The notes under the pieces: model-generated
Database searches by the model: none
The model's input: the letters and a program-made list of their open reading frames with translations, nothing else
What the model was told of the DNA's origin: nothing
Assembly: GCF_014650895.1 (NCBI RefSeq)
Contig: NZ_BMVV01000027.1
Location: forward strand, 41,695-105,694
Length of the DNA stretch: 64,000 nucleotides
DNA from: Streptomyces omiyaensis
GTDB taxonomy: Bacteria > Actinomycetota > Actinomycetes > Streptomycetales > Streptomycetaceae
Reading direction: 5' to 3'
Shown here: positions 1 through 8,555 of the stretch, one piece after another
How the letters are laid out: every line of letters starts with the position of its first letter
How positions within the stretch are numbered: position 1 is the stretch's first letter
Made by a program: the position numbers and the translations under genes

Positions 1-1020
1 GAGACCTTCCTGGAGGGCCTGGCCACCAACCAGGACGAACGGATCCGCCTCCACTACGACCAGCGGGAGAGCTACCTCGAGTTCGTGCAGCTGTTCCGGC
101 GCTTCTTCGAGGGGCACAGGCCCGGCGCCACCGCCGCGGCGGAGAGCCCCAGGGACGTGCTGGACATGCAGTTCCGCATGCACCGGGACATCTCGCTGCC
201 GTTCGCCAGGGCCTTCTATCCCCCGGTCACCGAGGACGACCTGGACGGCACCTTCCTGAAGACCGACCCCGAGCTGAGCCGGGTCCACGCGCACGCCCGG
301 CCGCCCTACCTCGCGGGCGCGCCCCTGGTGTGGCTCGACACCTCCCGGAACGACTGCGGCGACCAGGGCTACTGGTGGAACCCCGGCGAGGTCGCCCTCG
401 TCGAGGGGCTGGTGCGCGCGATGGGCCTGGCGGACCGCAGGAGCCCGAAGGAGCTGACGGTCCTGACGCCGTACCGCCGCCAGGTGAGGGAGCTGAGGAA
501 GGGCTTCCTGGACGGCCGGGTGCACACCGTCCACTCCTTCCAGGGCGGCGAGGCGGACACGGTGGTGATCTCGCTCGTCCGCAGCGGCGACCGGGGCCCG
601 GACTCCCGCCGGAACGTGGGCCACACCGCCCAGCCCGACGTGGTCAACGTGATGCTGTCGCGGGCCCGGAGCCTGCTCGTGGTCGTCGGGGACATCGCGC
701 ACTTCGAGCGGCACGGCGGCAAGGACTGGCAGAAGATCATCCAGGTCTTCCGGACGGAGGGCCGGGTCGTCGACGCGTCGACCGGGGAGATCGTCGAGTG
801 GCGGCCGGAGGCGGAGCCCGACCCGGCGGAGCGGCCGGATCCGCCGGCGACCGGGGCCGGGGCCGTATCGATCCCCGCGCAGGCCTCGGCCCCGCCGGAC
901 GCCGCCCCGCGCGAGACGGACGGCGCGAACGACGCGAACGATCCGGCCGGCACGACCGCCGCCGGCACGGTCCCCACGGCCGACACGGACGCGGCGGGGA
1001 CGACGGGAGAGAAGCCGTGA
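1..1020 (+). CDS. SF1 DNA/RNA helicase, C-terminal part (gene starts upstream)
   Basis: The reading frame is open from base 1, so this is the 3' end of a longer gene. The visible part carries the last motifs of a UPF1/COG1112-type superfamily 1 helicase: LDMQFRMHRDI, the LTVLTPYRRQVREL stretch, the motif V-like VHTVHSFQGGEADTVVISL and the motif VI-like VNVMLSRARSLLVVVGD (about residues 150-235 of the visible part). A disordered Pro/Ala/Thr/Asp-rich tail of about 80 residues follows. The stop codon overlaps the GTG start of the next gene by 4 nt, so helicase, PLD-like protein and GHKL protein are probably co-translated. COG1112-type helicases paired with PLD proteins occur in anti-phage systems such as Mokosh; a defence role here is inference. 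The N-terminal half and Walker A motif lie outside the window. Confidence 0.85.
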   Translation, partial: ETFLEGLATNQDERIRLHYDQRESYLEFVQLFRRFFEGHRPGATAAAESPRDVLDMQFRMHRDISLPFARAFYPPVTEDDLDGTFLKTDPELSRVHAHARPPYLAGAPLVWLDTSRNDCGDQGYWWNPGEVALVEGLVRAMGLADRRSPKELTVLTPYRRQVRELRKGFLDGRVHTVHSFQGGEADTVVISLVRSGDRGPDSRRNVGHTAQPDVVNVMLSRARSLLVVVGDIAHFERHGGKDWQKIIQVFRTEGRVVDASTGEIVEWRPEAEPDPAERPDPPATGAGAVSIPAQASAPPDAAPRETDGANDANDPAGTTAAGTVPTADTDAAGTTGEKP

Positions 1021-4000
1021 CCGAGACGACGCTGATCGCCATCCCCTGCCGGGTGATCACCCTCCAGGTGGAGTTCGGCGCCGACTCGGGGGCCTCCACG
1101 CTGGAGGCGCTCGTCCTGGAGGCCGTGGTCGGCGGCCGCAGGACGGTGAAGGAACTGGGCGACCTGTTCTCCCTGCCGCACCGGCTCATGCTGGACGTGG
1201 TGCACGGTCTGTGGACCCGCGGCTTCCTCGCCGTCGACTTCGCCACGAACGCGCTGGAGAGCACCCAGGCGGCGGAGGCGCTCCTCGGGGGGAAGGAGGG
1301 CCACGCCCCGCTGGCCACCAGCAGGAAGCCGCAGCGGTTCCTGTTCGACCCGGTGACGGCGACCGTCCTCCCGTACAAGCTGGGCCGGCAGCGCGTCCCC
1401 CAGGGAGCCCTGGAGATGCCGTACGCCCAGGGCATCTCGGTGGACGACCTGCCGCAGACGGAGCTCCTGCGGGCCGTGCGCCAGGTCGTGAGGGCCGAGC
1501 GCGCGGGCGACGGCCGCAAGGACGACGAGAACGCGGCGGACGACGCCCGGAGGAAGGACACCCGCCTGGCCGACGACCGCAGCCGCGTGCTGAACGTGTC
1601 CTTCGCCAACCCGGTGCTCAGCCCGCCGCAGGCCGTGTGCTGGCGGACGGTGGAGACCGTCGTGAAGCGGGACCCGGACACCGGCCTGCTCACGGCGGTG
1701 CCCGTGAAGCCCCCGCCGGGCTGGGGCCGCAAGGCCCAGGAACTGTTCCGGTCCCGCATCTCCGATCTGATCCGAAACCGCCCCGAGAGCAGGTTCTCCC
1801 AGCGCCTGATGAGTCGTCAGGCCCTGGAGGAGAGGCGCTCCGAGAGCCTGCTGGTGATGATGCGGGGCCTGGACGGCCTGGCCGCCGAACTGACGAGCGC
1901 CCCCGACGAGCGGGTGCCGGATCTCCACGACGACCTGACCGCCACGGCCCTGCGGGTGCTGGAGGACCTGGAGGAGGCCCGCCGGGGCCGCTGCTCGGCC
2001 GGCGGCGTGGCCGCCGGGGTGGGCGTGGACTGGGTGCTGTCCCATCTGATCGAGAGCGCCACCCGTCAGCTGGTGCTGGCCCTGCCGGAGATCGCGTACG
2101 ACGCCCTCCACCCCGTGCTGCCCGCGCTCGAACTCGCCGCGAAGCGCGGTGTCACCCTGGTCCTCCTGTGGGGCAGCACTCCGTACTCGAAGCTGGAGTC
2201 CCGGGTGGCGACCGCCCTGTTCGACCTCCAGTCCCGCTTCCCCGGGCGCGTGCTCATGGAACAGCGCAGCAGTTCCTGCGCCGCGTCCGTGGTCGTCTGC
2301 GACGACCGGTCGGCCTACGTCGGGTCGCGCGGCGTCCTGTCCGGGAACGCGAGCGCGGGAGTCCTGGTCGAGCCGCTCGAAGGCTCCGACACCCCGCCGG
2401 AGTGCGTGACGGACCTGCTGAGCTGGGCCCGCCAGGCCTACCCGTACTGGCCCACGGCCCGCGACATCGCCCTGTTCCCCTCGGACTTCGGCCGCCGCGA
2501 GTCCTCCGACGGCCCGCCCTCCGGCACCGGCGGCGAGCAGGTCGTGCTGCCGCTGCTCGCGGACGGGTGGGAGGAGGACGCCGCCGCCTCCCGCACCGGC
2601 TGGGCCGCCGAGTGGGGCCGGCTGCTCCAGCGCCTGCGCGCCTCCGTCGACGAGCTCCACCGGGGCGCCCCCGTCGTCCGGGTGGTCCGGGGCGGCGTCT
2701 ACGCCGACCTGGCGCAGCGCCTGCTCTCCGGCACCGTCGAACGGCTGGCCGTGCTGGACGACGCGGTCCAGCCCGAGGGGTACGGGGAGCAGATCACCCG
2801 GCGGCTCACCGAACTGCGCGACGAGGGGAAGGTCGTGCACCTCCAGCACCCTCCGCTCGACAAGGCGGACGGGCGCCGCGGGGAACTGCAGAAGCGGCTG
2901 GCCCGCGAGCGGACCCTGCGCACCACCCCGGCGCGGGCGCGGGCGGTCCTCAGCGACCACGAGGTCGTCGTCGGCAGCCACCACCCCCTGGGCGACCGGG
3001 CGGTGGGCCCCGGGGGCGGCCCCGCCCCCCACCAGCTGGGCCTGCACGTCGTCGGCACCGCGTTCACCGCCGACTTCGCGCGGGAGATGGGCATCCCCGA
3101 CTGGTTCGGCGACGACGCCGAGGAGCTGCCGGCCTACCTGCCGCCGCTGCCCGCGCTGAGCGCGGCGCCCGTGGACGACGACCCCTGGACGGAGCTCGCC
3201 AACCGCGAGGCCAGGAAGGAGCCCGCGGACGTCCTGCGCGCGAAGGCCGCCGGGCTGCTGCTGGACAGTCCGGACCACGCCGACGAACGGTGGGGGAAGT
3301 GGGCGCGCTGGCTGCTCCACGACGCCTGGGCGCGCGGCGCGTTCATGGAGGCGTACCTGCTGTCCCCGCTGCTCGGCGGCCCCGGCGGGATGCCCGTGGA
3401 CCTCGCCGCCGTGGCCGTGCCGGTGGAGCACGGACCGCTCGGCTACCAGCTCTACGCCAGCACCGTCGAGCTCGACGCCGCACCGCCCGGGCACCGTGCC
3501 GTCGCCCTGGTCGGCGCGATCGCCGAGATGCTGCTGCACGGCGGGCACACGGGGGCGGAGGTCTGCGACGTCCTGCTGGACGGCGACGGGCCGGGCCGGG
3601 ACCTGACCCCGGCCTGGACGCGGCTCGGCGCCGCGGCGCGGAGGTGCTTCCACGAGGATCCGGCGCCGCTGCCGCTGGGCGACGCCAGGGAGTGGGCGGC
3701 GCGCCAGGAGAGGCTGGCCGACGCCCAGGCCCGCTGGATCGGCCTGGCGGCCGAGCTGGACGACTTCAGGGAGGCCAAGCACCACTTCACCTTCCAGGAC
3801 GGCGAGAAGGTGCACCGCGCCCTGTTCCACCCGGGCCGCGTCCTGGCGCAGGTCGTCGAGGCGACCCTCCAGGAGGTCCCGCCCGGCGCCCTGGTCGACG
3901 ACGTCCTGGCACTGCCGCGCACCGAGCAGGAGGTCAGGGCGGCGCTGGACAGGATCTCCGACGACCTGGGGGTGCGGAGGATCGAGTGGCGCAACCACAT

Positions 4001-4259
4001 GGCGTACGCGCGCAAGGTCGCCCGCTTCCTCACCGAGGCGCGCGAACTGGCGTCCGTCCCCGTCGGCGGGGGCGAGCGGCGTCCGGGCCGGCTGCCCGTG
4101 CTCAGCGGTCACCAGAAGGACTTCGCCCGCCATCTCGACCTCGAATGGCATCAGTTGCTGGCGGAGGCGGAGGCGCTCGACGAACCGGCGGGCCGGCCGG
4201 CCAGGGCCCTGCTGGAGATCCTGTCCGTGCTGCCGAAGGCCGGGAAGGAGGAGGCGTGA
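1017..4259 (+). CDS. Large phospholipase-D-like protein with two degenerate HKD motifs
   Basis: A protein of about 1080 aa. The GTG at 1017 overlaps the upstream TGA (GTGA), which fixes the start. The N-terminus (about 1-90) looks like a winged-helix segment. Two PLD-like repeats follow. The first, near residues 420-440, ends in VVVCDDRSAYVGSRG; the second, near 645-658, in AVLSDHEVVVGSHH. Both keep the beta-strand and the GS of the PLD fold, but the catalytic His and Lys of HxK(x)4D are replaced: a CAAS context in repeat 1 and RAR in repeat 2. Catalysis by the usual phosphohistidine route therefore looks unlikely, and a nucleic-acid-binding or structural role fits better. The C-terminal ~400 residues are helical and unrecognised. 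Its stop overlaps the GTG of the GHKL gene by 4 nt. Family assignment comes from motif shape only and is moderately certain. Confidence 0.75.
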   Translation: MTETTLIAIPCRVITLQVEFGADSGASTLEALVLEAVVGGRRTVKELGDLFSLPHRLMLDVVHGLWTRGFLAVDFATNALESTQAAEALLGGKEGHAPLATSRKPQRFLFDPVTATVLPYKLGRQRVPQGALEMPYAQGISVDDLPQTELLRAVRQVVRAERAGDGRKDDENAADDARRKDTRLADDRSRVLNVSFANPVLSPPQAVCWRTVETVVKRDPDTGLLTAVPVKPPPGWGRKAQELFRSRISDLIRNRPESRFSQRLMSRQALEERRSESLLVMMRGLDGLAAELTSAPDERVPDLHDDLTATALRVLEDLEEARRGRCSAGGVAAGVGVDWVLSHLIESATRQLVLALPEIAYDALHPVLPALELAAKRGVTLVLLWGSTPYSKLESRVATALFDLQSRFPGRVLMEQRSSSCAASVVVCDDRSAYVGSRGVLSGNASAGVLVEPLEGSDTPPECVTDLLSWARQAYPYWPTARDIALFPSDFGRRESSDGPPSGTGGEQVVLPLLADGWEEDAAASRTGWAAEWGRLLQRLRASVDELHRGAPVVRVVRGGVYADLAQRLLSGTVERLAVLDDAVQPEGYGEQITRRLTELRDEGKVVHLQHPPLDKADGRRGELQKRLARERTLRTTPARARAVLSDHEVVVGSHHPLGDRAVGPGGGPAPHQLGLHVVGTAFTADFAREMGIPDWFGDDAEELPAYLPPLPALSAAPVDDDPWTELANREARKEPADVLRAKAAGLLLDSPDHADERWGKWARWLLHDAWARGAFMEAYLLSPLLGGPGGMPVDLAAVAVPVEHGPLGYQLYASTVELDAAPPGHRAVALVGAIAEMLLHGGHTGAEVCDVLLDGDGPGRDLTPAWTRLGAAARRCFHEDPAPLPLGDAREWAARQERLADAQARWIGLAAELDDFREAKHHFTFQDGEKVHRALFHPGRVLAQVVEATLQEVPPGALVDDVLALPRTEQEVRAALDRISDDLGVRRIEWRNHMAYARKVARFLTEARELASVPVGGGERRPGRLPVLSGHQKDFARHLDLEWHQLLAEAEALDEPAGRPARALLEILSVLPKAGKEEA

Positions 4260-6757
4260 GCGAGGAGCGGACGGGGGACGACGTCGGCGTCGAGATCCGG
4301 ATCGACCGGGACCTTCTGGAGACCTGGCCCGGCCGCTTCCGTTATCCGGACGTGCTGATCGGCCTCGCGTCGGAGACGGGGCCCGGCTCCGACGCGGACG
4401 GCTCCGCGCTCGCGCGGGCCGTCCTCACCCGCGCCGGGGGCAGGTCGCCCCGCACGGTGGGCGAGGAGCTGGTCGACCGGGGCGAGTTCGAGGCGGCCGA
4501 GTACCTGCACACGGACTGCCCGGAACTGGGCGGCCACGACAAGGAGGCGCTGAAGCGGAGGCTGGAGGCGGCCCGGGCGGCGGCGGGCGAGGACGTGCGG
4601 CAGGAAGTCCGGAAGCTGGAACGCGAGGCCGCCGCGGCCGGCGTCCGCTTCGACCTCCTCGACGCGGAGGCCCTCGTCGCCCGCGCCCCGTCCCGCCGGT
4701 CCGCCGTCGACGACGAACTGCGCGAGGCCGCGGACATGCTGGCCCAGCAGGTGAAGCCCGTCGCCGACGAGCTGCGCGCCCGGCTCGAACGGCAGGCCGC
4801 CGAGGCCGTCACGCGCCGGAGCGACCCCGTCATGAAGCGGGTCGACGCGCTGATCGCGGCCGGCGAGCTGATCGCCGCCCGGACCCTGCTGAACCGCGAA
4901 CCCCTCGGCACGCCCATCCCGGAGTCCGCCGCCCCGCTGCCGCCGTGGAACCCGCTGTGGACGCCGGACGAGCTCCTCGACTACCACCTGAACCCGGCGG
5001 CGAACCGGCCGCCCGAGTTCGCCTCCTGGGAGGCCGCCGACACGAACGGCAGAGAGCTCCTGGCGGCCTACGGCCGTCTCCAGAAGGAGGACTCCGCCCA
5101 GGCCGCCGAGGCCTTCGCCGGTGCCCTCAGCCGCTTCCTCGGCGCGCCGGTCCGGGACGGCGTGGCCCGCCGGGTGGACGACAGCCGCCACCACCACACG
5201 TACTTCGACGGGCTGTTCGGCACCCCGGCGCTGTCCCGGCTGCACCCGACCGGACGCGTCGACCTGTACGTCGGCGGCCCGGGCACCACGGGACTTCCGG
5301 ACCGGCTGGCGCAGCAGCCGCCGCACGTCGCCGTCGCCCCCGGACTCGCGGCGCCGGAGTACACCGACCGCCGGGCCACGGCGGTCCTGTCGCTGCGCGA
5401 CCTGCTCCGGCTCGTCGTGCTGCCCGAGGACCGGCCGGCGGCGATGCTGGGCATCCTGGCCCGCCAGTGGCCGGTCGCGGCGCTGATCGGCTCGCGCGGC
5501 CCGGACCTGGCCGCCGCCCTCGGCGACGAGCCGGACGCCGCCTGGCGGACCCTGCGCTGGATCGCCCACCTCTCCCTGGGCGCGGGGCTCCCCCTCGCCC
5601 AGGCCATGGAGAACTGCACGGCCATGGACACGGCCTCGCTGCGCGTGATGCTCCGTTACGCCGAGGACCGGATGCCCGCCGCCGGGGCCGCGCTGTGGTC
5701 CGGCGCGGAAGGCGGCTGGCAGCGGGACGAGGTGCTCGTCCAGGCCCTCCAGGAGGAGCTGGTGGCCCGCTGCGGCGGACCGGCAGCCGAGGCCGCCTGG
5801 TGGGCGGCGCTGGCGGCCGGCCACCCCTCGACCGGCGAGGTCAGCACGGAGGACCTCCTCCTGATGGCCGAGGCGTGCTCGGAGTGGCCGGGGGCCGTGG
5901 AGCAGGTGCGCGCCGGGGTCGAGGCGCTGGTGGCGCGCGGTCTGCTGGTCCGCGCCGGGGACGGGACGGACGGGCTTCTGACCGTGCCGCCGAGCGGCAT
6001 CGTCCGGATGCTCCGGGCGGGCGCGGAGCAGCAGTTGACCGGTCTCCTGACCCGCCTGGCGCACGCCCGGGACGAACGGGACGCGACCGGGGCGCCCGCC
6101 TCGTCCGCCCCCCTGACGTCCCCGGCCTGGACGCCGTGGCAGTGGAACCGCTTCGCGACCGTGCCGTCCCTCGCCCGCCTCGCGGCGGCGGCGGCCGGCG
6201 GCACCGGCACGCCGGCGGCGCAGGCCGCCGAGGCCCTGGCCGAGCTGCGGGACCAGGACCCGGCGGCCCTGGCCGAGGCGCAGGGCCCGGCGGTCACCGA
6301 ACTGGCGCCGCTCCTCGACGCCCTGGCCGCGCAGTGCCGCGACCACCACCCGGGCGCGGTCCTGGACGTGCGCTGCCCGCCGGCGCTCTCCGTGGAGGTG
6401 CCCGAGCCGGTCCTGCGGGCCGTGCTCTACGAGGTGCTCGACAACGCGGCCGGCGTGGTCGCCGGGACGGACTCCGGCCTGGTCCAGGTCGTGGCGAGGG
6501 CGGAGGCCCCCGAGGTGCACGTGGAGGTCCGGGACAGCGGCCCGGGCCTGCCCGCCGGATCCCGCGGCCGCCGGATCTTCGCCCTGAGCGCGGCGGGCCG
6601 CGAACGGGGCCGCACCGGAGGCCTCCACCGGGCCCGTCTGCTGCTGCGGGCCTTCGACACCCCGTCGGTCGAGACGGAACTGGAGGTCTTCGAGTCGGGG
6701 CACCCCACCCTCACGGGCGCCGCGCTCCGCCTCGTCCTGCCGGAGCACACGCCCTGA
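4256..6757 (+). CDS. GHKL (histidine-kinase-like) ATPase domain protein of a helicase/PLD operon
   Basis: A protein of about 833 aa, starting at the GTG that overlaps the preceding stop (GTGA). Residues 1-200 contain charged, probably coiled-coil helices. The middle ~500 residues are alpha-helical and unrecognised. The last ~110 residues form a GHKL ATP-binding domain: N box EVLDNAAG (near 725), G1 box DSGPGLP (near 760) and a G2-like GRTGGLHRARLLLR (near 785). No DHp helix with a phospho-accepting His-Glu pair and no receiver domain are visible, so it is not an ordinary sensor kinase. It resembles ATP-gated GHKL proteins such as MORC, Hsp90 or defence ATPases. Strict overlap with the PLD-like gene suggests one complex. 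Function unknown; a sensor or regulatory ATPase of a defence module is inference. Confidence 0.7.
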   Translation: MSEERTGDDVGVEIRIDRDLLETWPGRFRYPDVLIGLASETGPGSDADGSALARAVLTRAGGRSPRTVGEELVDRGEFEAAEYLHTDCPELGGHDKEALKRRLEAARAAAGEDVRQEVRKLEREAAAAGVRFDLLDAEALVARAPSRRSAVDDELREAADMLAQQVKPVADELRARLERQAAEAVTRRSDPVMKRVDALIAAGELIAARTLLNREPLGTPIPESAAPLPPWNPLWTPDELLDYHLNPAANRPPEFASWEAADTNGRELLAAYGRLQKEDSAQAAEAFAGALSRFLGAPVRDGVARRVDDSRHHHTYFDGLFGTPALSRLHPTGRVDLYVGGPGTTGLPDRLAQQPPHVAVAPGLAAPEYTDRRATAVLSLRDLLRLVVLPEDRPAAMLGILARQWPVAALIGSRGPDLAAALGDEPDAAWRTLRWIAHLSLGAGLPLAQAMENCTAMDTASLRVMLRYAEDRMPAAGAALWSGAEGGWQRDEVLVQALQEELVARCGGPAAEAAWWAALAAGHPSTGEVSTEDLLLMAEACSEWPGAVEQVRAGVEALVARGLLVRAGDGTDGLLTVPPSGIVRMLRAGAEQQLTGLLTRLAHARDERDATGAPASSAPLTSPAWTPWQWNRFATVPSLARLAAAAAGGTGTPAAQAAEALAELRDQDPAALAEAQGPAVTELAPLLDALAAQCRDHHPGAVLDVRCPPALSVEVPEPVLRAVLYEVLDNAAGVVAGTDSGLVQVVARAEAPEVHVEVRDSGPGLPAGSRGRRIFALSAAGRERGRTGGLHRARLLLRAFDTPSVETELEVFESGHPTLTGAALRLVLPEHTP

Positions 6758-6777
6758 GCGGGACGCGACCGTACTGC

Positions 6778-7027
6778 CGTGGGTGGGCGGGGCAGCTGAC
6801 CTTCCCCGCCCCCGTGCGGGCCGGGGACCTGCTGAGCGTCGAGGCCGGGCTCGAACGCGTCGGCCGCACCTCCATGACGGTCGGCCTCCGCGTCACCGCC
6901 GAACGCGGGAACAGCTCCGGCCCGGCCACCGAGGCCGCCACCGCCTTCCTCACCTTCGCGGCGATCGACGCCGACCACGCCCCCGCCCCGCCCCACCCCT
7001 CACCGTCACCCTCCCCACGACCTCCTG
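6778..7027 (+). pseudogene. 5'-truncated hotdog acyl-CoA thioesterase remnant
   Basis: The frame starting near 6780 reads GWAGQLTFPAPVRAGDLL, then SVEAGLERVGRTSMTVGLRV and FLTFAAIDAD. This is the second half of a YciA/BACH-type hotdog acyl-CoA thioesterase (strand pattern FxAPVRxGDL, RVGRTSM, TFVAxD). There is no N-terminal half, no start codon with a ribosome binding site, and no in-frame stop just after the domain (the TGA at 7026 is in another frame). It is a decaying fragment abutting the end of the GHKL gene, consistent with the triad operon having replaced the front of a resident gene. Confidence 0.55.
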
Positions 7028-7100
7028 AGACCGGGACCCCACCACCCCGGCCGGAAGCACGCCCCTTCTCCAGCCCCCAGGGCATGGAGAGGAGGCAGCG

Positions 7101-7160
7101 GGTCAGGCGTCCTTCTTCGCCGGCTCCAGGATCGCCACGCACTCCACGTGGTGCGTCATC
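7101..7160. repeat. Left direct repeat (attL-like): copy of the RNA methyltransferase 3' end
   Basis: These 60 bp match 44544-44603 in the same orientation with 4 mismatches; 7128-7160 is identical over 33 bp to 44571-44603. On the minus strand the copy (7159 down to 7103) still encodes a clean C-terminus, MTHHVECVAILEPAKKDA plus TGA, compared with ...ILEPVKKGD plus TGA in the intact gene. A duplicated coding 3' end with an intact stop at each side of accessory DNA is the signature of site-specific integration into a gene end. The left copy probably represents the ancestral chromosomal end, and the island supplied the replacement end on the right. Confidence 0.8.
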
Positions 7161-7322
7161 AAGAGCACGTAGGAATCGAGGCCGGCCAGCAAAGCAGCAG
7201 GTCAAAGGCCACATGGATCGCCATTCACAGCCCCTCGTGAGGGTCCATGCGTCAAACGAGCGTCACTGGTCCTGGCATCGGTCCCGGTCTCGGCACGTCG
7301 CATGTCTCACCAGCCGCACGTC
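7161..7322. other. Spacer between left repeat and jetD
   Basis: About 160 bp of slightly lower GC than the flanks. I see no gene, tRNA or integrase remnant. It would hold the transcription end of the jetABCD operon, but I found no convincing long hairpin. Confidence 0.4.
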
Positions 7323-8555
7323 CTACCCGAGGTCTGCCAGCAAAGAGTCCAGAACAGCCTCCTCCTCTATACGCACACCGTGCTCAGCGAGGGCAGTTGC
7401 CAGATCCGGATCCCATGGCGACAGAGCCGAGATCCCGGTCAGAGGCAGGAGAGCAGAACCGGCAGCGGCTACCGCCGCACGGTATTCCTCGGCTGTGTAG
7501 CGCCATGGCTGCCACGGCACATGCTGGTGCAGTGTCGTGGCGATGCGCAGGCCGCCCCAGTCGAAGTCGCCGTGGTAACGAAATTCGGCACGGAGCTCGT
7601 GGAGGTGCGCCAGGAGGGCCAGGGCGGCAGCCGACGGCTGGCCCTGGAGGCAGACCAGCGGAAGGGCGTCCGGGCCGTAGGTGTCGGCCGCAGCCGACAG
7701 GACGGCGGGATTCTCACAGATGTGGACCACCGGCGGTGTGGTCCGGGGCGGATGGTGCGCGAGCTGGCGAAGGGTGAGTACGCACGGCTCCCCCATGTCG
7801 GCCGTCCAGTCCAGAGCGGGGGTCCCTCGGAGGTTGAGGGTGAGGACTGTGGAGGAGACGTCGTCACGGAGAAGGCCGGCGGAGGCCCAGGCGGCCCGTC
7901 GCCAGGCTGCGCCCGCCCCGTCCGGATGTCCGGTGAGGGCACGGATGCCGGAGAGGCAGAGCGTCGCCGGGGGTGTGCCGTCGTCCAGTGCGTGGGCGCT
8001 GCCCAGGATGTCCGCGGCGAACACGGAGAGGGAGCGCGGCGGCTCGGCCGGCAGTTCCCGCAGGACGCGAGCCACCTGATCGAGCAGCGATCGGGCGGCC
8101 TCAGGCGTACGGGCGAGACGCCGCACAAGGCCGTCTTCGCGTACCCGGCCGACCCATTCCTCGAGGGACGGAACCTCTCCGGCGAGCCCGGTGAGCGGAG
8201 CGTAGGCCTCCGCCCAGGCCTGGTCCTCACTCCGGCGGACCTCTTCGAGAGGGACGACGGGGCCGGTGAGCGTCGTCACGGCCACCGTCAGGCCCTCGGG
8301 GCTGACGCCTGATCTGACCAGCACGGCATCCACGGCGTCGAGCCGGACCGTCAGCACCTTGCCATCACCCGGGGCCCGGCCCAGCAGCCGCTCGGCCGCG
8401 GACCGTTGGGCCGGGGTCGGCGCGGCCAGGGAGACGGGTCCGGTGAGGGACTGTCCGCGCTCCAGCCGACGGCGTACGCGCTCCAGCAGCCAGGCCAGAT
8501 CGGGCCCGCCAAGGAGGCGGCGCAGGCGGGCTTCGTCGACCGGAGGCCTGTTCAC
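7323..8555 (-). CDS. jetD: Wadjet JetD, Toprim-type nuclease subunit (DUF3323/DUF2399)
   Basis: A 410-aa protein beginning at GTG 8555, whose GTGA overlaps the jetC stop; longer upstream extensions would run into jetC. The N-terminal part matches the DUF3323-type region. The C-terminal part is the DUF2399 Toprim domain, with the conserved Glu in HICENPAVL (E281) and the acidic pair in YHGDFDWGGLR (D330 and D332), which bind the metal for DNA cleavage. In Wadjet systems JetD is the nuclease that cuts circular plasmid DNA once the JetABC SMC motor has extruded it; that mechanism is established for the family, not shown here. Last gene of the jetABCD operon. All catalytic acids are present, so the system looks functional. 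Confidence 0.9.
   Translation of the reverse strand: MNRPPVDEARLRRLLGGPDLAWLLERVRRRLERGQSLTGPVSLAAPTPAQRSAAERLLGRAPGDGKVLTVRLDAVDAVLVRSGVSPEGLTVAVTTLTGPVVPLEEVRRSEDQAWAEAYAPLTGLAGEVPSLEEWVGRVREDGLVRRLARTPEAARSLLDQVARVLRELPAEPPRSLSVFAADILGSAHALDDGTPPATLCLSGIRALTGHPDGAGAAWRRAAWASAGLLRDDVSSTVLTLNLRGTPALDWTADMGEPCVLTLRQLAHHPPRTTPPVVHICENPAVLSAAADTYGPDALPLVCLQGQPSAAALALLAHLHELRAEFRYHGDFDWGGLRIATTLHQHVPWQPWRYTAEEYRAAVAAAGSALLPLTGISALSPWDPDLATALAEHGVRIEEEAVLDSLLADLG

Noticed and set aside
369..4151. Very long reading frame on the minus strand opposite the PLD-like gene (also opposite pglW at 15706-17949 and pglY at 25797-29747)
   Set aside because: Antisense frames stay open in high-GC coding DNA; products are Arg/Gly/Val-rich low-complexity with no motifs, while the plus-strand genes have motifs and proper starts.
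7161..7322. Integrase or excisionase gene next to the left repeat
   Set aside because: Too short, and no tyrosine or serine recombinase signature on either strand; the right end (43885-44543) is equally empty.
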